NCBI GenBank assembly: GCA_018817865.1
Contig: JAHITG010000132.1
Location: 1-9,892, forward strand
Direction of reading: 5' to 3'
DNA length: 9,892 nt
From: Spirochaetota bacterium
GTDB taxonomy: Bacteria > Spirochaetota > JAHITG01
Below the pieces are notes generated by a model. That model saw only the letters and a program-made list of their open reading frames with translations. It searched no databases and had not been told where the DNA came from. Shown here in pieces: positions 5,998-9,892 of this stretch. Both the position numbers and the translations under genes were made by a program. The number at the start of each line of letters is the position of its first letter. Positions within the stretch are counted from its first letter, which is position 1.

Positions 5998-7083
5998 ATG
6001 AATAATAAAAATGGTGATACCACAAAATTATTACTGATCCTGATCATTATCAGTCTCATTATATTAGGAATAATGGGAAGTATTTATTACTTTTCTCAGA
6101 GTAAAGCCCGCATTCTGTATGTACGGTCCGCAGAAAAGTATAAGCTGGGAACAATAGAAGATATCAGGAACGGGATACAGTCATTTCGGTATCTTGTAAC
6201 AAGATATCCCAATTCCAGATATGCCCCCAAAGCAATGCTACAGATAGGGAAAGGATACGAACTTATATTCGAGAAGTCAAAAGATGAGCGCAAACTCGAC
6301 ATTGCTGAAGAGGAATACTATAAAATAAAGAAGCATTTCGGCAACACGCTGGAAGCGCAAAATGCATTGTTTCAGATCGCACACATCAATTACTTAAAAA
6401 ATGATTATGAAGAAGCCCAGGAAAAACTTGATTACATCCTTGCTGAATATGTTGATACACCTCTAAAACCCCAGATCTACACTAAAAAAGGGTATATTTA
6501 TTATCAACTGGGGGAATATAAAAAAGCCTTACGATTTTTCAACAGAAAAGAGGCTTCGCATGATGACCTCGCTTTAACGGGTAAGGGAGAATGTTTTTTT
6601 AAATTAGGCGAATATGACAAAGCCCTCCTGATCTTTGAAGATTTTATTCAGTACAGGAAATTAAGCAATTACAGGCCCCAGGTCATAAAATCCTTCCTGG
6701 ATAACTGCTATTTTTATGCAAAAAAGCTGGCAACTGAAAAGGACTATAAACAATCCAATAAACTTTTTGATAAGATCATATCATTATTCCCTGACCATAA
6801 ACTTGCCGAAAATGCTTTATACTGGAAGGCAGAAAATTATTACGATCAGAAACAGTATAAAAATGCCATATACGCTTACCAGGATGTGACCAAAAATTCA
6901 TTTACACATAAAGATGACGCAGCACTTTTTAAACTCGGTATGTGTTATTTCGAGCAGGATATGTTCGAAGAGTCATTAAAATACTTCCAGAATATAATTG
7001 ATTATTATCCTGACAGCATGTATTTGGGTATGTCAAAAGACTGGAAAAAACAGAGCATCAGAGAGATCAAATACAGACAATAA
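5998..7083 (+). CDS. Membrane-anchored tetratricopeptide-repeat protein
   Basis: TPR scaffold of 361 residues of unknown partner. A short polar N-terminus is followed by one hydrophobic helix at 11-33 and no clear cleavage site, so it is probably anchored in the inner membrane with the rest in the periplasm. The remainder is nearly all TPR-type helical pairs, at about 58-92, 118-152, 158-183, 193-215, 270-300 and 306-340. Telltale units are NALFQIAHINYLKNDYEEAQ, YYQLGEYKKALRFF and FKLGMCYFEQDMFEESLKYF. The YPNSRYAPKA and YPDSMYL stretches resemble the repeat linkers of YbgF/YfiO-type envelope TPR proteins, but no lipobox is present. AAGGAG at 5985-5990 overlaps the upstream stop codon and lies seven bases before the ATG, so the start is firm and translation is probably coupled. 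Together with the FnIII/TPR protein it may form an envelope assembly or scaffold module. Confidence 0.88.
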   Translation: MNNKNGDTTKLLLILIIISLIILGIMGSIYYFSQSKARILYVRSAEKYKLGTIEDIRNGIQSFRYLVTRYPNSRYAPKAMLQIGKGYELIFEKSKDERKLDIAEEEYYKIKKHFGNTLEAQNALFQIAHINYLKNDYEEAQEKLDYILAEYVDTPLKPQIYTKKGYIYYQLGEYKKALRFFNRKEASHDDLALTGKGECFFKLGEYDKALLIFEDFIQYRKLSNYRPQVIKSFLDNCYFYAKKLATEKDYKQSNKLFDKIISLFPDHKLAENALYWKAENYYDQKQYKNAIYAYQDVTKNSFTHKDDAALFKLGMCYFEQDMFEESLKYFQNIIDYYPDSMYLGMSKDWKKQSIREIKYRQ

Positions 7084-7124
7084 AAAAAAGGGGCGGCTTT
7101 CGGGTACTGACCGTGAGCTGCCCT
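7082..7124 (-). terminator. GC-rich hairpin with the U-tract on the minus strand
   Basis: GGGCGGCT (7091-7098) pairs with AGCTGCCC (7116-7123) through eight pairs including one G-U. An inner CGG/CCG (7101-7103 with 7111-7113) closes a seven-base loop. Eight A's at 7082-7089 precede it, so on the minus strand the hairpin is followed by eight U's, a textbook intrinsic terminator. On the plus strand only AATAATTCC follows, with no U-tract, so it would end the TPR transcript less well. No minus-strand gene is seen to its right. It may block antisense transcription or end a small unannotated RNA. Confidence 0.6.
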
Positions 7125-7173
7125 GAATAATTCCTTCCAACCCATCTTATTTCCATAAACATTAATTTTTTTC

Positions 7174-7201
7174 TTGCTTTTTCATTTTCCAATATTAATA
7201 T
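7174..7201 (+). promoter_or_regulatory. Candidate promoter of the rimP-nusA-infB operon
   Basis: TTGCTT (7174-7179) and TAATAT (7196-7201) are 16 bases apart. They lie between the hairpin at 7091-7123 and the rimP start, where a promoter for the operon is expected. TATATA at 7199-7204 is an alternative -10 in the same AT-rich patch. Confidence 0.35.
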
Positions 7202-7240
7202 ATAGACTTAAAATTTATTACAATAGAAGTGTTACTTGTT

Positions 7241-7678
7241 ATGGAGAATATTTACAATTTTATTGAAGAGACAGCTGAGCGTTTAGGATTCAGGCTTGTA
7301 GAATTAAACATTAATGATAAATACAAGAAAATGGCTATCACCATTTATAAGCCCACAGGGGTCTCTATTGATGATTGCGAAAAATTAAATAAAGAATTAA
7401 TCGATGATATTGAATTTATTGAAAATTATAGGGGAGTATATGATCTGGAGATCTCATCCCCCGGAACAGACAGGATATTTAAGGATATTAAAGAATATTC
7501 CATTTTTGTTGGTAAAGAAGTAAAGATAGTTGCGGATACTAAAGAGGTTTCTTCGAAAGTCTTTACCGGTGTTCTTAAAGGAATAGATAAAGAAAATAAT
7601 ATTTTAGTTGAAAAGGAATATGATTTGCTTAAAATACCTTATAACAGTATTAAAAAAGGCGGGTTATTATTTGAATAA
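7241..7678 (+). CDS. rimP: Ribosome maturation factor RimP
   Basis: Binds the 30S subunit and assists its maturation in the cytoplasm. The 145-residue protein has the two expected domains. The N-terminal part shows FIEETAERLGFRLVELNI, then a strand with KMAITIYKPTG and the IDDCEKLNKEL helix. The family signature YDLEISSPGTDR occurs near residues 67-78. The C-terminal Sm-like domain has VFTGVLKGID and the final KIPYNSIKKGGL strand. Length is normal for RimP. ATG 7241 is preferred because the conserved first helix starts there. An in-frame GTG at 7229 would add four residues (MLLV) and has no better ribosome site; the AGAAGTG at about 7225-7231 may serve the ATG. Position directly before nusA and infB is the classic order and confirms the call. 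Confidence 0.95.
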   Translation: MENIYNFIEETAERLGFRLVELNINDKYKKMAITIYKPTGVSIDDCEKLNKELIDDIEFIENYRGVYDLEISSPGTDRIFKDIKEYSIFVGKEVKIVADTKEVSSKVFTGVLKGIDKENNILVEKEYDLLKIPYNSIKKGGLLFE

Positions 7679-7693
7679 GCATAAAATAACAAT

Positions 7694-7699
7694 GGGAGG
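7694..7699 (+). promoter_or_regulatory. Ribosome binding site that fixes the GTG start of nusA
   Basis: GGGAGG lies six bases before GTG at 7706. It is the strongest Shine-Dalgarno in this operon and supports the GTG start, as no ATG is in frame nearby before the conserved N-terminal domain. Confidence 0.75.
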
Positions 7700-7705
7700 A
7701 AAATC

Positions 7706-9088
7706 GTGAGAGAAGATTTTGCTGAAGCCGTAGAGATTTTTGCCTCAAAAACAGGTGTTCCGGAAGATAAGATACTTAATGCGATAGTAAAAGCACTTAC
7801 TGCAGCATATAAAAAAATGACAAAGCATGATAATGTTGTGATAGAACTTGATACTATCAGTAAAAATTTAAAGATATACTCAAAAAAGACTGTAAAAGAT
7901 GCTGTAGAAGATCCCATTACTGATATATCCTTATTAGAAGCACAAAAGAGAAATCCTGATGCCCGGATCGATGATGAAATACTCGATGAGATCGACCCTG
8001 CCAGTATGGGAAGAATTGCTGCTCAGATATCACAACAGGTAATATTAGAGGATATCCATCAGGTTGAACAGGATCTGATATATGATGAATTCAGCGCTAA
8101 ACTGGGAACCATCGTTACGGGTGTATATCAAAGAAAGACAAAAAAAGAGGATATTATTGTTGATCTGGCAAAAGTAGAAGGCCTTCTGCCCTATGAAAAG
8201 CAACTCCCGAAAGATAGATTAAAACTGGGTGAAAAAGTAAGGGTATATATTAAAAATGTAGAAAAGGTCAATAATCATATCAGGATCATCCTTTCAAGAA
8301 CAGATCCTGATTTTGTAAAGAAACTTTTTGAACTGGAGGTTCCGGAACTGGCCTCAAATGTTGTGCAGATCAAAGGGATCGCCAGAGATCCGGGAGAAAG
8401 GAGTAAAGTAGCCGTATACTCAGAGCAATCAGATATTGATCCTGTGGGTTCATGCGTAGGAATGAAAGGAGTCCGCATCCAGTCTGTTATCAGAGAACTT
8501 GATGGAGAAAAGATCGACATCGTAAGATGGGATGAAAATACAGAAAAGTACATTCAAAACCTGCTCTCTCCGGTAAAGATACTTAATGTTAAATTAAATC
8601 ATGAGGAAAAGATCTCTATCGTTGTTGTTCCGCCTGACCAATTATCTTCAGCAATTGGTAAGGATGGAAAAAATGTCCGCTTGGCAGCAATTCTTCTTGG
8701 TTGGACTATCGATATAAAGAGTGAAGATGATTTCCAGAGGCTCCTAATGGCTGAGGAATCACGAAAAAAGATAAAAGAATTATTCCAGGAACCTGCAGAT
8801 GAAGAAAAAGAGCAGAAGCATAAGAAAAAAGCTACTACCGCCAGAAAAAAACAGTTAAAAGAAGTGTCTGCTGCAGAAGAGGAAGAAATAGAGGAAACAT
8901 CCATTGAAGAGTTACCGGATGTTCCCCAGATAGTGATCAAGAAGCTGCAGGCCGCCGGATATAATTCGATCGAAAGCATAATAGAAATGGCGAAAACAGA
9001 TTTTGAAAAGATACCGGGCATAAGCAAAAAAAACTCAGAATTGATCATATCGTCATTAGAAGAAAACGTAAAAGTAGTAGAAGAATAG
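7706..9088 (+). CDS. nusA: Transcription termination/antitermination factor NusA
   Basis: Binds RNA polymerase and nascent RNA to control pausing, termination and antitermination. The GTG start gives 460 residues. The N-terminal polymerase-binding domain covers about 1-130. An S1 domain begins near G134 (GTIVTGVYQR) and runs to about 199. KH1 carries the signature RDPGERSKVAVYS from 227 followed by IDPVGSCVGMKGVR. KH2 carries IGKDGKNVRLAA from I317. After KH2, a Lys/Glu-rich linker (about 362-400) leads to a helix-hairpin-helix-like domain at about 402-460 with FEKIPGISKKNSELI. That makes it longer than the minimal NusA of B. subtilis or Thermotoga, and the tail resembles the acidic or HhH repeats of other long NusA proteins. 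It sits 27 bases after rimP and 31 bases before infB, as expected for this operon. Confidence 0.98.
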   Translation: MREDFAEAVEIFASKTGVPEDKILNAIVKALTAAYKKMTKHDNVVIELDTISKNLKIYSKKTVKDAVEDPITDISLLEAQKRNPDARIDDEILDEIDPASMGRIAAQISQQVILEDIHQVEQDLIYDEFSAKLGTIVTGVYQRKTKKEDIIVDLAKVEGLLPYEKQLPKDRLKLGEKVRVYIKNVEKVNNHIRIILSRTDPDFVKKLFELEVPELASNVVQIKGIARDPGERSKVAVYSEQSDIDPVGSCVGMKGVRIQSVIRELDGEKIDIVRWDENTEKYIQNLLSPVKILNVKLNHEEKISIVVVPPDQLSSAIGKDGKNVRLAAILLGWTIDIKSEDDFQRLLMAEESRKKIKELFQEPADEEKEQKHKKKATTARKKQLKEVSAAEEEEIEETSIEELPDVPQIVIKKLQAAGYNSIESIIEMAKTDFEKIPGISKKNSELIISSLEENVKVVEE

Positions 9089-9119
9089 GTCATTAAATAA
9101 TAATAGGGAAACATATAAT

Positions 9120-9892
9120 ATGGACAAAAAAAAGGATAAAAGCAAGAAAAAAAAGATCATTATTATCAAGAAGAGAAGCTCCCAGAAAGGGAAAGAACCG
9201 ATTGCAGAAGTAAAAAAGCCGATCGTCAGAGAAGGACAGGAAGAAAAAAAAGTCTTCTCTCCCAAAGAGCCGATTAAGGAAGAAGGGAAAGAGACGTCAA
9301 AGGAGACATCTAAAGACAAACCTCAAGATGCAGACAAAAAAATGCCCTATAAGAAAGGTGCCTCCTACAAAAAGTATTATACGAGAAAAGATATTGAATT
9401 TGAAAAACAGATATCACTAAAGAAAAAACCGAAAGAAGAAAAACAACGAATACTCCCCAAGGAGATCACCATAACGGAAACGATCACTGTAGGCGATCTG
9501 GCAAAAAAATTGAATATCAAGGCTAATGAGATAATCAAAAAAATGATGCAATTGGGAGAGATGGTTACTATAAATAAGGTAATAGATTCAGAGACAGCTT
9601 CCCTGGTAGCAGGAGAATTTGATATAACGACTAAAGTCGTTTCCCTGTATGAAGAAACAAAGATAGTGCTTGATGAAAAGGATGATCCGAAAGATTACAA
9701 AGAGCGGCCGCCCATCATTACCATCATGGGACATGTAGACCACGGGAAGACCCTGCTCCTTGATGCAATAAGAGATTCAAATATCATTGCCAAAGAATTC
9801 GGCAGCATCACACAGCATATTGGCGCATACAGTGTTATTGTAGAATTTAAAGGAGAGAAGAAACAGATATCATTTCTGGATACTCCCGGTCA
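9120..9892 (+). CDS. infB: Translation initiation factor IF-2, N-terminal part (runs off the right edge)
   Basis: GTPase that brings initiator tRNA to the 30S subunit and promotes subunit joining. The frame from ATG 9120 is open to the edge and gives 257 codons. Residues 1 to about 115 are a Lys/Glu-rich, low-complexity tail. An IF2-N domain follows with ITVGDLAKKLNIKANEIIKKMM and the VIDSETASLVAGEF block. The G domain starts near residue 199 with PIITIMGHVDHGKT: the P-loop is G204-T211. Switch I is ITQHIGAY, and the window stops right after DTPG. Two positions differ from the commonest form: L212 after GKT, and FGSITQH in place of the usual AGGITQH. A GGGAA at about 9105-9109 is the only ribosome-site candidate and is rather far from the ATG. 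The remaining G, domain II and C-terminal tRNA-binding parts are outside. Confidence 0.97.
   Translation, partial: MDKKKDKSKKKKIIIIKKRSSQKGKEPIAEVKKPIVREGQEEKKVFSPKEPIKEEGKETSKETSKDKPQDADKKMPYKKGASYKKYYTRKDIEFEKQISLKKKPKEEKQRILPKEITITETITVGDLAKKLNIKANEIIKKMMQLGEMVTINKVIDSETASLVAGEFDITTKVVSLYEETKIVLDEKDDPKDYKERPPIITIMGHVDHGKTLLLDAIRDSNIIAKEFGSITQHIGAYSVIVEFKGEKKQISFLDTPG

Noticed and set aside
5998..7083. Calling the TPR protein BamD/YfiO or CpoB/YbgF
   Set aside because: It lacks a lipobox, is longer, and has no bam or tol-pal genes nearby; only general TPR similarity is visible.
8599..9319. Minus-strand open frames opposite nusA and infB
   Set aside because: They are Ser/Phe-rich complements of Lys/Glu-rich coding sequence, with no ribosome sites, while the plus-strand frames are clear NusA and IF-2.

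Overview
This is an AT-rich window (GC roughly one third by eye) from what looks like a Gram-negative-type anaerobic or fermentative bacterium. Pointers are a phosphofructokinase carrying the pyrophosphate-type active-site residues, secreted and membrane-anchored TPR proteins that suggest a periplasm, and a lipid-linked-sugar glycosyltransferase. The phylum cannot be assigned from the window; a spirochaete or one of the deep candidate phyla would fit. Both ends cut through genes: the phosphofructokinase on the left and infB on the right.

Left part, minus strand (1-3250). A family-2 glycosyltransferase gene overlaps the start of a radical-SAM gene of the spore-photoproduct-lyase-like family, so the two form a translationally linked pair. 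Downstream lies a 283-base gap filled with perfect AT-rich palindromes (872-1031), then two tandem TTGACA promoter candidates, then the 5' two thirds or so of a PPi-type phosphofructokinase.

Divergence point (3251-3677). This gene-free 427-base stretch separates minus-strand from plus-strand genes. Most of it is a 211-base element bounded by inverted CACAGAG-type terminal repeats with an almost pure A/T interior. No coding region is visible in it.

Middle part, plus strand (3678-7083). A DPM1/GtrB-like polyprenyl-phosphate glycosyltransferase with two C-terminal membrane helices is followed by two envelope proteins. The first has a signal peptide, two fibronectin-III-like domains, a long Lys/Pro linker and a C-terminal TPR segment. 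The second, 12 bases downstream, is a TPR protein with an N-terminal membrane anchor. They may work together as a periplasmic scaffold, but no known system is recognised. A GC-rich hairpin follows; its U-tract is on the minus strand.

Right part, plus strand (7174-9892). The classic rimP-nusA-infB transcription/translation operon begins here, with ribosome maturation factor RimP, NusA with an extra C-terminal helix-hairpin-helix domain, and the first 257 codons of IF-2, cut just after its DTPG motif.

The most unusual items are the SPL-like radical-SAM enzyme lacking the expected donor cysteine and paired with a glycosyltransferase, the FnIII-linker-TPR / membrane-TPR pair, the palindrome cluster, and the CACAGAG element. 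None of them alone proves a new system.
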